Assembly: GCA_036346225.1 (NCBI GenBank)
Contig: JARFIW010000108.1
Span: forward strand, 4,854,501 to 4,918,500
Source: Platerodrilus igneus
Lineage: Eukaryota > Arthropoda > Insecta > Coleoptera > Lycidae
DNA length: 64,000 nucleotides
Direction of reading: 5' to 3'
Shown: positions 42,861 to 54,860 of the stretch, in pieces
Layout: each line of letters starts with the position of its first letter
How positions within the stretch are numbered: the first letter of the stretch is position 1
Notes under the pieces: generated by a model
What the model was told of the DNA's origin: nothing
Databases searched by the model: none
What the model saw: the letters and a program-made list of their open reading frames with translations, nothing else
Program-made: the position numbers and the translations under genes

Positions 42861-43114
42861 AATAGAGTGAAAAAAATTAAATAATTTTTAATAACTTTTT
42901 TTATACTAGTGTTATATATTTTTTACAATAAATCATTAGTTTGTAAATCATAGTAGACTTACAAGCATATAAACTGAAAATCTAATATTTAAATTGTAAT
43001 TTAATCATTGGTATTATAATAATACACTAAAATAATAATATCAAAATGGAAATTATATCAATGTGCATACAATCAGCGTTGTAAAAAGGCAGCTCTTGTT
43101 TTGTAAATAGAAAA

Positions 43115-43860
43115 TATTAAACTTTATTGTGATATGCTTCCCTTAGAAACATGATTCCATTGCCACTGAACAACCCCCTTGCTCGATAAATAATGTGATA
43201 ACCTATCACGTAGTTCAATCATATTATGTGCTGCATAGTTTAATCGCATACGACCATTCTTTTGGAAACTATTTAATGATGCCTCTCTCCATTGGCCTAA
43301 TATAATACTACCATCGGCATTTACTGTACCAGCGGTAGTGTCTATTCTGCTGTACGTAAAAATTATGCAGACAAATTGTTGGTCCAATTAAAGTGTTTTC
43401 TATTGTTCTTCTAGAACGTGATAAAATTTTTTTTTAAACTTCCACATATTTTCCAGGATATGGTCTCATGATATATGATTTTAATGGAAATGCTTTATCT
43501 CCTACAAAATAATGTGGGAATGTTGAGTTTGTTCCAGGTAGATATGCTTCTAGTGGCAGTTGCATTCAACCAGACTCAAGCCCGCGGCCAAATGCAGATT
43601 CACTAAACACACCACCATCACTTTGTGAACCAAATACTCTAATATCCACTAATGAAAATTTATAATTAGCATCACAAACAGCTATTAGTACAGTACTCAA
43701 TGATTTTTGTAATTAAAGAATGCAGTTCCTGGCTTATTTGGTGTTTGAATGGTAATATGTTTACCGTCTAATACCCCCACAGCAATTTGGGAGATCGCAA
43801 CGAGCATAAAATTCCCGGAGTCTCCTCTATATTACGAATCATAATATAGTCTCCCACATG
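43115..43860 (-). pseudogene. Harbinger (HARBI1-type) nuclease, copy 2
   Basis: Minus-strand fragments in order: [25 protein letters not shown] (first catalytic Asp kept), [21 protein letters not shown] (second Asp region), [36 protein letters not shown], and a C-terminus GQWREASL...GRMRLNYAAHNMIELRDRL. Several stops and frameshifts separate them. It belongs to another PIF/Harbinger lineage than copy 1, with the MADF-BESS gene as likely partner. Confidence 0.75.
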
Positions 43861-44094
43861 AAATTTGCTTGTTTTTTTTTTTATTACTTCGGTTATAATA
43901 AGACTGATTATATTTTTATGCTTGTACAATATTGTTACTAGCTTTGTGTCTAACTTCTTTAATTTTTGTTCTAATTCTATATCACCAACAGAGTTAAAAA
44001 ATGCTTATGGTATCCCTATAATGGGAAACTTATCTGCATCTCGCGCGCATCCGTCTTCTCCATTTTGTATCACCAGAATGAATTACACTGGTCC
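43861..44094. other. No gene recognised
   Basis: Short AT-rich stretch between the Harbinger remnant and a SINE. Confidence 0.4.
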
Positions 44095-44380
44095 ACTAAT
44101 GATCAAAAACCTTACATGTGATTTTCCAGTGCTCCACCCGAAGGTTCTACATTGGCCAAGTAAGCCTTTTTTACCTGAAAAATGTTGAATTTTGCCGAAC
44201 GCGTGACAACACTCACACACGAGACCACTATTTTACCTCTCATTCGAACGAGGGTGTATTTTTGTGAAAAATGTTCGCCTAACATTTTTCAAGCGGACCG
44301 TGTCGAGATTCGAACCCGGGACCTTGAGTGTAGTAGTCACTCGCATACCAACTATGCCACGGATCCGACTAATGATCAAA
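44095..44380 (-). mobile_element. tRNA-derived SINE (minus)
   Basis: The body is 44108-44367, flanked by ACTAATGATCAAA (44095-44107 and 44368-44380), a 13-bp target duplication. On the minus strand it starts GGATCCGTGGCATAGTTGG (A box), has the B box GGTTCGAATCTC, and continues into the same central and 3' domains as the other two copies. It lacks part of the central domain around 'gatccctaccttg'. Confidence 0.9.
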
Positions 44381-44914
44381 GACCGAAAGGGTCGCTCCTA
44401 TAAATCGACTAAAGCATACATTGTTGCTTTTACGCGGCATATTTACGCGTTATTTTTACACGTTAGGCGTGGCTCTAACGCCATTGGTATAACATCTACA
44501 GATCACGTTTTGCCGGATGATGCAATCGCTGTCTAAGTCAATTTGCATGCACAATTTAGATAAAGTCAAATTACTTACGTGAGGTGTATCTCGGAACTTC
44601 ATCAGGGTCTAACACGTGGTTTGTTTTGATTACGCCATGTTGAACATCAAATTGTTCCGTCACTGAACTTCTATTACATCTCGTAGGGGGTTGAAGGAAA
44701 TAGGTGGCAGAACAATAGGGGTTGAGGTAAAGGGAAACTACATACCTTTTTCTTAGAAAACTACCACGCACCTAGATACTTGTTGTTTAGTCTATGTCTC
44801 GTGGCTTAATGTCTTCAGCGCAGACTCGACTGTCAGCGACGACAGAAGTTAGCGTATTAATTTAAAAAACGCGGCAATTAACTTACAAATTATATCTAAA
44901 CCTAAACATGATAC
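44381..44914. other. No gene recognised
   Basis: No motif on either strand; it may belong to the upstream part of the BEL/Pao remnant. Confidence 0.3.
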
Positions 44915-45700
44915 ATGGCCAGTTTGGCATGTAGCAACGTATTCCTATTCATTTGTTTTACAGTGAAGACAGCTCAACTAGAACTTGTGACTGACATTTC
45001 CACTGAGTCATTCCTGACGGCATTAAGGTGCTTTACTGCTCGCAACGGTAAACCCGCGCACATCTATACCGATTACGGTACCAACTTTGTTGGAGCTAAC
45101 GCTGAGCTTCGTAAAATATGTGAATTCTGACGAACAATAGTGATTCGATTGTTGAAGGAAGAAATCAATTGGCACTTTGTACCCGCTCACAGCCCCTATT
45201 TTGGTGGCTTGTGGGAAGCGTTTGTTAGAATGTGCAAGCATCACCTTAAAAGAGTCACTGATGGTACACTTTTAACCTATGAACCTATGAAACTACCTTA
45301 AATTTCCGACTAATCACTCCCTTATCCGCTGACTCTAATGGCTTACAGCTGTTGATTCCAGCACATTTCTTAATTAGACGCCCGACGGTTTCAATTCCGG
45401 TTCTGATCTGGCAGATGCAGCAGTTCGCCGTTTATCATTACTTTTAAAAGTACAGCAAGCCCATTCACATTTATGGAAATGGAACAAAGTATATCTCGGA
45501 GCTACAACAGCGAACTAAATGACGTAAAAATCAATCAACATTACAAGTCGGTTCTTTTGTGCGTGTCAAGGTTGACAATTTACCACGTTTAAGATGGAAA
45601 CTTGGCCGTATAACTTCCTTATATCTGGGCAAAAATGGCGTCTCCAAAGTTGCCTTAATCAAGAACAGCAATGGTATTATTCGTTTTAAAATAACTGTAT
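44915..45700 (+). pseudogene. BEL/Pao integrase remnant
   Basis: The plus strand reads VKTAQLELVTDISTESFLTAL (first catalytic Asp), GKPAHIYTDYGTNFVGAN (second Asp), WHFVPAHSPYFGGLWEAFVR (catalytic Glu) and HHLKRVTDGTLLTYE, the order and wording typical of BEL/Pao integrases. A TGA follows CEF at 45130, and downstream frames are shifted many times. The protease, RT and gag regions are missing. Confidence 0.85.
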
Positions 45701-45794
45701 TTTTGTTCCATTTTTTTATGTATCTATTTTAGTTTTGATTGTTACTTAAATTTATTGCCTCATTTGAAATGCACACCTTTCAAGGCGGGGAACA

Positions 45795-46624
45795 TGTTAA
45801 ATCGTAAAACTTGTGAGTGCTGCTGATGCGTGAAGCTCACCAACTCGCTAGTATGTACGGCTACACGTACAAGCATTACCGCGGGCGGAACTTGCGATAT
45901 AAGTTGCACAATAAACACGGAACACCACACAGTGTACACACGGCACCAGTAAGTTTGCATAAACCGCACAATGTGTAAGTTTATCTGTGCAAGAGGTTGA
46001 GTTACGATTTTCAGAAATGTGGCCTAGCGACGATGTGTTTTTGCTACAAGTATTTTTGTATTGCTTGTTAGTGAAAAGACAAAAACGTAACAGTAAAAAA
46101 CGCAGTAGATTAAAGTGAAGTAAAAAATGGCTATTGATAAGAAATGTACACTCGCATATAAACTTACTTAACCAAAGATCCAAATGATTGGCGCAATTAT
46201 TTAAGAACGAATAAAAACGCGTATAGGAAGTTATTAATGTATTTAGTAATGCCTTTAATTCATAAGCAAAATACTGTAATGTGTGAGGCGATATCTCCCA
46301 TGAAAGATCAACAAGGACTTTAAAGTTTTTAACTACTGGAAGATTATACAGAGAGCTAAGATTTACGGTTGCCATATGTCATCATGCTTTATCTATAATT
46401 ATTCCGGGCACGTGTCGAGCCATTTATAAAGTTAATTTCACTATATAAAGAGAAAATTTAAGAATCTTTGTTCCACAGGAAAACTTCGATTTTACTTTTG
46501 AATATCATACTTGTGATTTCGTTTATATATATTGGAAAGAAAGAAAAGAATTACTTTAAATTATATTTTTGGTTCAAAGTAACAAGTCTTTTATTTATGA
46601 GAATTTAAAGTTACTGACATTACA
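45795..46624 (+). repeat. Candidate 3' LTR of the BEL/Pao remnant
   Basis: A purine tract 'aaggcggggaaca' at 45782-45794 is followed by TGTTAAATCG, and a possible end GACATTACA lies at 46624. A TATA-like 'ctatataaagag' lies inside at about 46441. There is no second copy in the window for comparison, so the borders are tentative. The 175-codon minus frame here is not considered a gene. Confidence 0.4.
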
Positions 46625-47291
46625 ATATAAGAATATAATTTTTAGGTAATGAAACGTGTGGGATACTCAAGCAGAGTAATGTTACAGAAGTGATGTAAGT
46701 GGCTTCGTTATGATATTCATTTATAGGCACAACACTTTCAGTATGGTAGTTCTATGATGATTAATTCATAGATACTGTTGTTTTTTGTTGTAAAACGCAA
46801 ACTGTGTCTTTGGATTAAATTGTATTGTGTGACGTTCTTTCAAGATCATCGCAGCAGGATTCGAAGTAGATACAGCTGAGAGGTTTCCAGAGGTATTATT
46901 TTGTATAACTTGTATGTTTTTGATGGTCACTATATCATGTGAGTTTCTGCATCTTCTCATAGGATACTTTTGTTTTAGTCCATATAGATGCGGTGGCGCT
47001 CAGGCTCCCTTCTCCTTGTCATTCCTGTGTATGGTTGAGCTTACCTTGCATCCACAACCAATCCCACTGTTCACCTTCGGGGTAATTCATAGACTAAGCC
47101 GAATATTGTAAAGTTCGTGAGTCTACAAGAAGCGATAACATCAATAAAAGATCGCCCCACTAACGCCCTACGTCAAAACAGTTGCCCTAGTCTGCCTGAT
47201 TCACAAAAAAAGTTAGAATACGACCGCAAATGTCGTTGTAAACTATTTTTTATGATACGGCATATTAATACAAATTGCATATCAACAGACG
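46625..47291. other. No gene recognised; degraded zinc-finger tail at right
   Basis: Nothing recognisable up to about 47215. From there to 47291 the minus strand shows a degraded zinc-finger sequence (the 3' end of array B). Confidence 0.4.
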
Positions 47292-48167
47292 TTAGTTTGT
47301 ATGCAATCCAAAATGTGCTTGTAAATGAGTTTTACGTGATGCAGCATAATCACACAAATTGCATGCGAATCGACGTTTGTTAGTATGCGACCGAAAATGT
47401 TTTTTTAAATTACTTGTATTTGATGCAGTATAATCACACAAATTGCACGCGAATGGACGTTCGTTAGTATGCGACCGAAAATGTCCTCTTAAGTTACTTT
47501 TATCTGATGCAGTATAATCACACAAATTGCACGCGAATGGACGTTCGTTAGTATGCGACCGAAAATGTCTTCTTAAGTTACTTTTATCTGATGCAGTATG
47601 ATCACACAAATTGCACGCGAATGGACGTTCGTTAGTATGCAACCGAAAATGTGTTTTTAAAAGACTTTTTTGTGATGCAGCATAAGTACATAAATTGCAC
47701 GCGAATGGACGTTCGTTAGTATGCGATCGAAAATGTACTTGTAAATGACTCTTACGTAATGCAGTATAATCACACAAATTGCACGCGAATGGACGTTCGT
47801 TAGTATGAAACCGAAAATGTGTTTTTAAAAGACTTTTTTGTGATGCAGCATAAGTACATAAATTGCACGTGAATGGACGTTCGTTAGTATGCGATCGAAA
47901 ATGTACTTGTAAATGACTTTTACGTGATGCAGTATAATCACACAAATTGCACGCGAATGGACGTTCGTTAGTATGTAACCGAAAATGTGTTTTTAAAAGA
48001 CTTTTTTGTGATGCAGCATAAGTACATAAATTGCACGCGAATAGACGTTCGTTAGTATGCGATCGAAAATGTGCTTGTAAATGACTTTTACGTGATGTGA
48101 TATAATTGCACAAATTGCATGCTAATGAACCTTTTGTTGTGTGAGGCTGCATTCTTGTCAATGTCAA
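47292..48167 (-). CDS. Poly-C2H2 zinc-finger protein B (291 aa)
   Basis: Ten C2H2 fingers in one open frame, starting MTLTRMQPHTTKGSLACNLC and ending HLQAHFGLHTN. Units of two fingers (CNLCTYAASQKSLLKTHFRLH + CDYTASRKSHLQVHFRSH) repeat three times with almost no DNA change, a sign of recent unequal crossing over or gene conversion. It shares its start and upstream block with arrays A and C. No effector domain is visible; presumed nuclear DNA-binding protein. The frame is cleaner than that of array A. Confidence 0.7.
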   Translation of the reverse strand: MTLTRMQPHTTKGSLACNLCNYITSRKSHLQAHFRSHTNERLFACNLCTYAASQKSLLKTHFRLHTNERPFACNLCDYTASRKSHLQVHFRSHTNERPFTCNLCTYAASQKSLLKTHFRFHTNERPFACNLCDYTALRKSHLQVHFRSHTNERPFACNLCTYAASQKSLLKTHFRLHTNERPFACNLCDHTASDKSNLRRHFRSHTNERPFACNLCDYTASDKSNLRGHFRSHTNERPFACNLCDYTASNTSNLKKHFRSHTNKRRFACNLCDYAASRKTHLQAHFGLHTN

Positions 48168-48326
48168 TTATTAATACAAATGTCCTTTGCTTAATTTGTT
48201 TCATAGCAGCCCTGAGTGTCTTTACGTGTAAGGTGGTGCTCAAGATTGTATTTTAGACGAATTTGCGGATTTCACACTAAAAAAATATCCTTATACCTCA
48301 AATCTTGAACGTATAAGCAAAACCAT
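48168..48326 (-). promoter_or_regulatory. Upstream block of zinc-finger gene B (proximal)
   Basis: Matches 4870-5130 upstream of array A, but lacks part of it. It is interrupted by a MITE at 48327. Confidence 0.5.
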
Positions 48327-48642
48327 AGGCGATTTTCCGCGACATAAATTAACATACTTAATTATGTGTGTGTGTTAAACTTGCGTTTTGGCGATAAAAT
48401 TTACTGGAGGGGAAATTGTACGGCACCATTCTATCAGATAAACGAACATACCCTGGTCTGTACTAGGTTATGCTTGTGTATGTTAAACACTTGACTTTTA
48501 CCGGGTAATTATTCAAAGCGAGGTTAGGAAACTACAATACGTTTTCGCGGTGTCCCACAAGTAAATATTTTTTAAATAGTGGGGGGATACTTCAACATAC
48601 CATACTCGAACAATTCAAGTATGCCGCGAAAAATCGCCTCAT
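48324..48642. mobile_element. MITE with AGGCGATTTT inverted repeats
   Basis: 48327-48639 (313 bp) begins AGGCGATTTTCCGCGACATA and ends with the near reverse complement TATGCCGCGAAAAATCGCCT. CAT flanks it on both sides (48324-48326 and 48640-48642). The paralogous block near array A has no such insert ('aaaaccatgtcc', 5118-5130). It has no coding capacity; a 3-bp target duplication is compatible with a PIF/Harbinger-type MITE. Confidence 0.85.
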
Positions 48643-48927
48643 GGACATGCAATAACCGATAACGTGACTATTATTGTAGTCGAAGATATTGCTTTAATTT
48701 CATTTAAGCAAACAAAGTAGCAGGTGAGTAATTTCACTATCGTTTATGAGTAAATAAAGCATTTCTAAGTTATCTTACTTAATTTAACATTAATTTTTAT
48801 TATGCCATGGATTTGTGCTAGTGGTGTTTGTAAAAAGGGTTACGTTGTTTTTAAATATGAAATGTATAATTTCTTTTGTTATCGTTTATTTATATTTCAG
48901 ATTATTTGAATGGTAGGATCATGATAG
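48643..48927 (+). other. Duplicated block leading to Crypton-linked repeat
   Basis: Matches 5140-5440, including the acceptor-like 'atttatatttcag' at about 48890. It is cut at 48927 by element G and continues at 55529. Confidence 0.7.
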
Positions 48928-49454
48928 TGTTGCGATTCACTATTAGGCAACCCGTCAAACATACAAACGCTCGGGGCACAGCGCCTTCTTAAGGATTCCA
49001 GAATTCTTCTAGAAATTACGGGAGCATGAGTCATCCTTGTAATCCAGAGTATATATAAGACCGCTAATGAATGCAAGAGTCAGTCTATACTAGAATGTCG
49101 TATATAAATTATAACGTTGTGAAGTAATAGTAGTTCTGAGCTTTTAGAAGTGTACATAAATGTGATATGCTGTGTCTAATGTACATGCAGCTTGTAGTAT
49201 ACATAAATAAATAGAAGTGTATAAACAAATAGTAGTGTTAGTGTTGTTAATGAACCTAATGGTAAAGGAGTTAGTTTAAGAAGATATTAGTGCTTGTAAA
49301 TTCATTAGTGTAATAGTGCTTCATTGTTAAGTGGACTGAAAACATCTGTAAACAAGGCATATACTGTTAATTAGACTTGTGAACAGTGAGTAATAAAGAC
49401 ATTTATTATTACTTGTTTTGAATTAAAGAAACGCGGTAGCAGTAGCCCGTTACA
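48928..49454 (+). repeat. 5' LTR of element G
   Basis: 527 bp, TGTTGCGATTCAC...GCCCGTTACA. It contains a TATA-like 'gagtatatataaga' near 49047 and a polyadenylation-like AATAAA near 49392. Confidence 0.95.
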
Positions 49455-49523
49455 CTGGTGTCAGGCATTTGTGGGGTATACAGTGATTAATTTAAAACAC
49501 AAGTCTAAAAACATTTAAGTAGT

Positions 49524-49939
49524 TTGCATATGCCAGTTACAAGAAGTCAAAGTAAGATGGACGCAGAAACTTTAATGAATTTCCTTAAGGATTTTAAATC
49601 CAGTATGAAGGAAAGGTTTAGTGAAAATGCTGACAAAATGGAGGAGAGGTCGACTAAACTGGAATTGACACTAAATGAAAACGTAGTAAGGTCAGTTGAA
49701 CTGGAAACAAACCTTACCGAAAGTTAAGTGAAAATGCTAAGAAAATAGAAGAACGGTTTAGTGAAAACGCAATGAAAATGGAATAGTTGAATGAAAAGAC
49801 GGCCACGTTAGAACAAAGATTAATAGCAAGCTCCATTGCATTGAAAGAAGATGTCACTGAACAGGTAAAAACAGTTGAGCAAAAGTTGGACAGTAAGTTG
49901 ATAAAAATGGAAGAAGATATGATGAGGCTTTAAGAACAG
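49524..49939 (+). pseudogene. gag N-terminus of element G, coiled coil
   Basis: Starts near 49524 (MHMPVTRSQSKMDAETLMNF). The region is rich in Glu, Lys and Asn with repeated SENA.KMEER heptads, pointing to a coiled coil. A one-base loss near 49725 and stops near 49782 and 49931 break it before the capsid part. Confidence 0.7.
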
Positions 49940-51769
49940 GTGATTTCACTAACAACACGGCCACTTGAAATAGCAAATCAAGTCGTAAATGAGAACATTC
50001 CAGAAATAAGAAGCATGGTAGAAAGCGAGTCAATACCGTCAAAATTTAAAGTGAAACCACCCACATTGAATGGTAAAACGCCTTGGCCGACATATTTGAA
50101 ACAATTTGAAGCTGCGGCAATAGCCAACGGTTGGTGCAACAAAGAGAAGGCTATCTCCTTAATAGTGGCTCTACGGGGGGAGGCCCTTAACATCTTACAA
50201 ACGATTCCCGACCACCAGCAGAATGATTACGGCCTCTTAACATCGAAGCTTGAGATGAGATATGGAGATGCTCACCTTCAACAGGTTTACCATGCACAAG
50301 TTAAGAACCGCTCGCAAAAGACAAGTGAAAGCCTGCAAGAGTTCGAAGCTGACATTGCCAGGTTAGTTAGATTGGCATACCCAACGGCACCAGATAGCTT
50401 CCTCGAACAACTTGCTGTCCAAACATTTGTGGATGGCGTTAAGGATGGCGAAATACAGCAAGCGCTAAGACTAGCACGGCCAAAAATGTTAGATGATGCA
50501 CTGGCCCATGCGCTTGAATTTGAAGCAGCTAAGCAGACATCACATAGAGTGAGTCACAAAGCTCGGTCTGCCTTAGAGGAACCTGGTCAAGCTCGGAACA
50601 GCATAGATGAAATAATCAATCGTGTGTTTGAAAAGCGAAAGGCGGAAAGGCTGAAAAGACAACGACCGCGGAGATGGTGTCTACGATGCTGGAGCTGCGG
50701 TGAAGTTGGCCATATGCAGAGACGCTGTACTCAACCAAAGAAACAACCGGTTGTGCCAAAGCTGGTCCATGTAAGGGGGCGAACTTCGACAGCACAGCGT
50801 AGTGCTCCGGAGATTATCATCCGTGCTGCATCGTCGGTGGAAAGTCTGGACAGCATTTATATCGATGGTAGAATTAATGGTAGGGTTGTCAGATTACTTG
50901 TGGATACAGGAGCGACAAGAACTATTGTGAGACCAGATTTGGTTGGTCGTGGAAAAGTGCTACCTGTATCGGTGTGTCTCCGAACGGCAAGAGGTGAGAA
51001 GATTGGTACTCACGGAGAGACTGCCGTTATGTTGACAATTGGGGACAAATTAATTAATCATCGAGTGTTGGTAGCTGAAATTACAGAAGAAGTGATCTTG
51101 GGAATGGATCTCATGAGAGAATATGGGTTTCATGTAAACATGAAAGAAAATGTGCTTCGGATAGATGATGATGAGATTCCATTTCAAGGTAGGAGTAACC
51201 AGACGATGCAAGTACGAATGATTTGCGATGTGAAAATACCCGAGAAGGCGGAAATGATAGTAATGGGACACCCGGATGGTACGCTCCGGGAAGGACAAGT
51301 ATGCATGATGGAAGCAACTGAATCGGGAATGGGACTTCTGATTGGAAGAACGCTGGTAAAATCTCGAAACATGGTACCAGTAAGGGTGCTGAACATTAAT
51401 CCCCATACAGTGACCCTGAAGAAAGGCATGATTGTGGGAAGGTGCATTCCAGTATGTCATATTAAACGTTGTGTGGACGACACGAAAAATAAACCAACCA
51501 ACGGTTGCTCACAGAAATTGCTGGATATGTTGATACCCTCGTGTCAAGGATTAAATGGCGACCAACTGGGCAAGGTAAAAGAACTGGTCGGACGATATCG
51601 AGGTGTGTTTGCACTGGATGATAGTGAGAAAGGAAGGACGAATGTTGTGCAACACAAGATCAATACTGGAGATGCGCAACCGATAAGACAGCACCCAGGC
51701 GGCTTCCTTTGGCAAAACGTAAGGAAGCTGAGCAAATTATCACCGATATGGAAAACAGGGAGTGATTGA
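49940..51769 (+). pseudogene. gag-protease of element G
   Basis: A 609-codon open stretch. The capsid-like domain runs from about residue 35 (FKVKPPTLNGKTPWPTYLKQF) to residue 215, with an RNA-binding basic region, then a CCHC knuckle CWSCGEVGHMQRRC (about residue 251). A pepsin-like protease follows, with the active site LLVDTGATRTIV (about residue 324) and ILGMDLM. It ends in the linker to RT, where a frameshift near 51765 separates it from RT. Gag and protease share one frame, so no programmed frameshift is needed. Confidence 0.85.
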
Positions 51770-52791
51770 ACCCTCGAATAGTCCATGGGCATCCCCGGTA
51801 GTGCTTGTCAAGAAAAGGACGGGTCGACAAGGTTTTGTGTAGACTACCGGCGGCTTAATAATGTGACAAAGAAAGACAGCTATCCTTTGCCCAGAATTGA
51901 TGACACCTTAGATACTCTATCCGGATCTAAATGGTTTTCGACCTTGGACTTGAAAAGCAGATACTGGCAGGTAGGCTTGGAGCCAAACGATAAAGAAAAG
52001 ACTGCCTTTACAATTGGAACTGGATTATGGCAGTTCAAGGTCATGCCATTTGGATTATGCAATGCTCCTGCTACTTTTGAACGATTGATGGAGTCGGTGC
52101 TGCGTGGACTGTCCTGGAAGACATGTCTGGTGTACCTGGACGACGTGATAGTGTTAGGTCGGTCTTTCGAAGAACATCTTAAGAACCTAGAGGAGATATT
52201 CCAGAGATTACGGGGGGCAAACCTTACATTGAGCCCCAAGAAGTGTCACCTGTTTGGAAAAGAGGTGAAATACCTAGGACATGTCGTTTCGGAGACCGGA
52301 ATAAGAGCTGACCCTGACAAAATAAAAACGGTACAGGAGTGGCCTACACCAGCAGATATACACCAACTACGCAGTTTTATAGGATTGTGCACATATTACC
52401 GACGTTTTATACTTGGGTTTGCGAACATTGCCAAACCGTTAACAAAATTAACCAAAGATGGACAAGAATATGATTGGAATGACGACTGCCACAGAGCATT
52501 TGAACAACTGAAACGGCTACTAGTTACAGCACCAATTTTGAGTTATCCACGGATGGAGGGTAAATTTGTGTTGGATACCGATGCCAGTAACACAGCTATA
52601 GGAGGCGTTCTTTCTCAAGTGCAGGACGGACAAGAAAAAGTTTTGGGTATTTCAGCAAAGTCTTGTCGCGGCCAGAAAGGAACTATTGTGTGACAAGAAG
52701 GAGCTGTTGGCCGTCGTCAAATCCGTAGAGCACTTTATAAGTACTTATACGGCCGTAAATTCCTGTTGAGAACAGACCATGCTGCACTGAA
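51770..52791 (+). pseudogene. Reverse transcriptase and RNase H of element G
   Basis: RT motifs in order: [42 protein letters not shown] and the catalytic VYLDDVIV (about 52130-52150). RNase H begins [16 protein letters not shown], but a frameshift near 52650 breaks it, with the KELLAVVKSVEHF part in another frame. Confidence 0.85.
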
Positions 52792-54250
52792 ATGGTACTG
52801 CAGTTTCGAAATCCTGAAGGGCAAGTGGCAAGGTGGATAGAGCGGCTGCAGGAATATGACTTTGACACAGAACATCGTGTAGGATCTAGCCATCGGAATG
52901 CAGACGCTCTATCAAGGAGACCTTGTCCGGTGGACTGCAATCATTGCTCCAAGATGGAAGAGAAAATAAGTGTCATCCATAGAATGACGGTAACCGATGA
53001 TACTTGGCAACTCGAAAGAATACGAGAAGACCAGGAAAATGACGCCGAACTGGGACGTATTATTGAGTGGAAAAATAGAGGACAACGACCAGCTTGGGAA
53101 GAAATTAGTATTTTAAGTAGGAGCCTGAAGGCATACTGGGCACAGTGGGACTCCTTGATGATAAAAAATAGAATCTTGAAACGACGCCTGGAATTTGAAG
53201 AGGGCACTGAGAGACTTCAAGTGATAGTGCCGAGAAGCAGAGTGCCGGAAGTGTTGCAGCACTTGCACGATGGTATTTCCGGAGGGCACTTTGGCGTGAA
53301 AAGAACTCTCGAGAGAGTGAGAGAAAGATTCTATTGGCTGAACTGCAAAGATGATGTGAAGGAGTGGTGCCGGAAATGTGAATTGTGTGCTTCTGCAATA
53401 GGCCCGGTCTCAAAACGGAAAGCCCCAATGAGACAGTATAACGTGGGGAATCCTTTTGAGAGGGTAGCCATTGATATAGCTGGTCCATTTCCTGAATCAG
53501 AGAAAGGAAATAAATACATCTTGGTTGCAATGGATTATTTTACCAAATGGCCGGAGGCATATGCTATACCTAACCAAGAAGCCGAGACGGTTGCAGATGT
53601 ACTAGTCAGGAGTTGTTTTGTCGTTTTGGAGTTCCGTTGGAATTACACTCCGATCAAGGTGGAAACTTCGAATCAGTATTGTTTCAAAATGTCTGCAAGC
53701 ATCTTGGAATCAGGAAGACTAGAACCACGCCACTTCATCCCCAATCGGATGGAATGGTTGAAAGAATGAACAGGACGTTAGGAAGTACCTGGCCAAAGTT
53801 GTCTCTGAACATCAACGAGACTGGGACCAATATCTGCATTTGTTCCTACTGGCGTACCGATTTTCGGTACATGACAGCACAGGGTACTCTCCCGCTTGCG
53901 TAATGCTAGGACGTGAATTGCGGCTACCATGTGATCTTCAGTTTGGATTTAAACCTGGAGAAGAGATCGCAGGTGAAGATTACGTTAGTAAGCTTCGTGA
54001 AAGATCAAATAGTATTCACGAAAACGTCCGAAAGAATATACAGGCAGCAAGCGATCGAATGAAATCACAATATGACACGAGAGCACAAGAAGGTGGTTAT
54101 CAACCTGGAGATTTAGTGTGGTTGTACAATCCACAAAGAAAACGTGGATTGTCGCCAAAACTACAAAGACAATGGGAAGGGCCGTACGAAGTGTTAAAAG
54201 GATTAATGATGTAGTGTACCGGATTAGAAGATCCCTCGTGGTAAACCGAA
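52792..54250 (+). pseudogene. Integrase of element G
   Basis: End of RNase H (DALSRRPC), then the integrase zinc-binding domain (HLHDGISGGHFGVKRTL...CRKCELC). The catalytic core has D in AIDIAGPF, D in HSDQGGNF and E in GMVERMNRT. The C-terminal domain ends near VWLYNPQRKRGLSPKLQ and, after further shifts, KPKVVHFDRL (about 54245-54270). At least three single-base shifts (near 53610, 53790 and 54205) separate the parts; the active-site residues themselves are intact. Confidence 0.85.
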
Positions 54251-54251
54251 A

Positions 54252-54858
54252 GTGGTACACTTTGACCGTTTAACATCCTACGCTGGCAACAACCAGGAAG
54301 ACTCGAATAATGATAATGGAGTTCGGCAAGTTATTAATCATGAGCCAAATGTAGATTTTGAGAGTTTTATGGCGGCGTATGGTGGTTCCGCTAAAGCGAG
54401 ATTTGGCGTTGTTGTTGAAAACAGCAAGATCTGTTTAGAGCACCAGAAGAGTATTCCCTTGCACATTGCGTAGCTCAAGATTTGGCAATGTCAAGGGAAT
54501 AGCTGTTGTTTTCAAGAAAAGTTTGGATGTGTGGATGAATTAGTACAACAGCAGCCAACTGTAGGAAAATCTTTGGTCCTTCAAGATAAAAATCGTTATG
54601 TTTACTATCTGGTCACCAAAATTCTTCATGGCAGAGACCTAGTTATGGACATCTATGGGAGGCTTTGCTAAATCTTAAGGCGCAGATGATGGAAAATGGA
54701 GTAACGAGACTAGCGGTGCCCAAGCTGGGCTGTGGACTGGATCGCTTAGACTGGAGGATAGTCCGAAATATGCTAGAAGTAGTTTTCAGGAACCAACGTC
54801 CAGGTTCTTGTTTGTTGTTATCAACCGGTTGCCTACCAAGACCAGGAAAAGAGTGTTG
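54252..54858 (+). pseudogene. Macro domain (OARD1/TARG1-like) downstream of integrase
   Basis: Reading across frameshifts, the plus strand shows the full signature of a small macro domain. Segments are DLFRAPEEYSLAHCVAQDLA (54428-54487), GIAVVFKK then FGCVDELVQQQ, the strand RYVYYLVTK (54594-54620) and GVTRLAVPKLGCGLDRLDW (about 54701-54751). In OARD1/TARG1 (ADP-ribose glycohydrolase) the catalytic Lys follows the YYLITK-type strand and the catalytic Asp lies in CGLD; both residues are present here. Such domains remove or bind ADP-ribose. Single-base indels near 54495, 54525 and 54635 break the frame in this copy. It lies inside the element, 145 bp before the 3' LTR, so it is cargo. A host origin by capture is inference. 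Confidence 0.8.
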
Positions 54859-54860
54859 AC

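Noticed and set aside
45848..46375. 175-codon minus-strand frame
   Set aside because: Lies within the candidate BEL/Pao LTR, Cys/Leu/Ser-biased, no motif.
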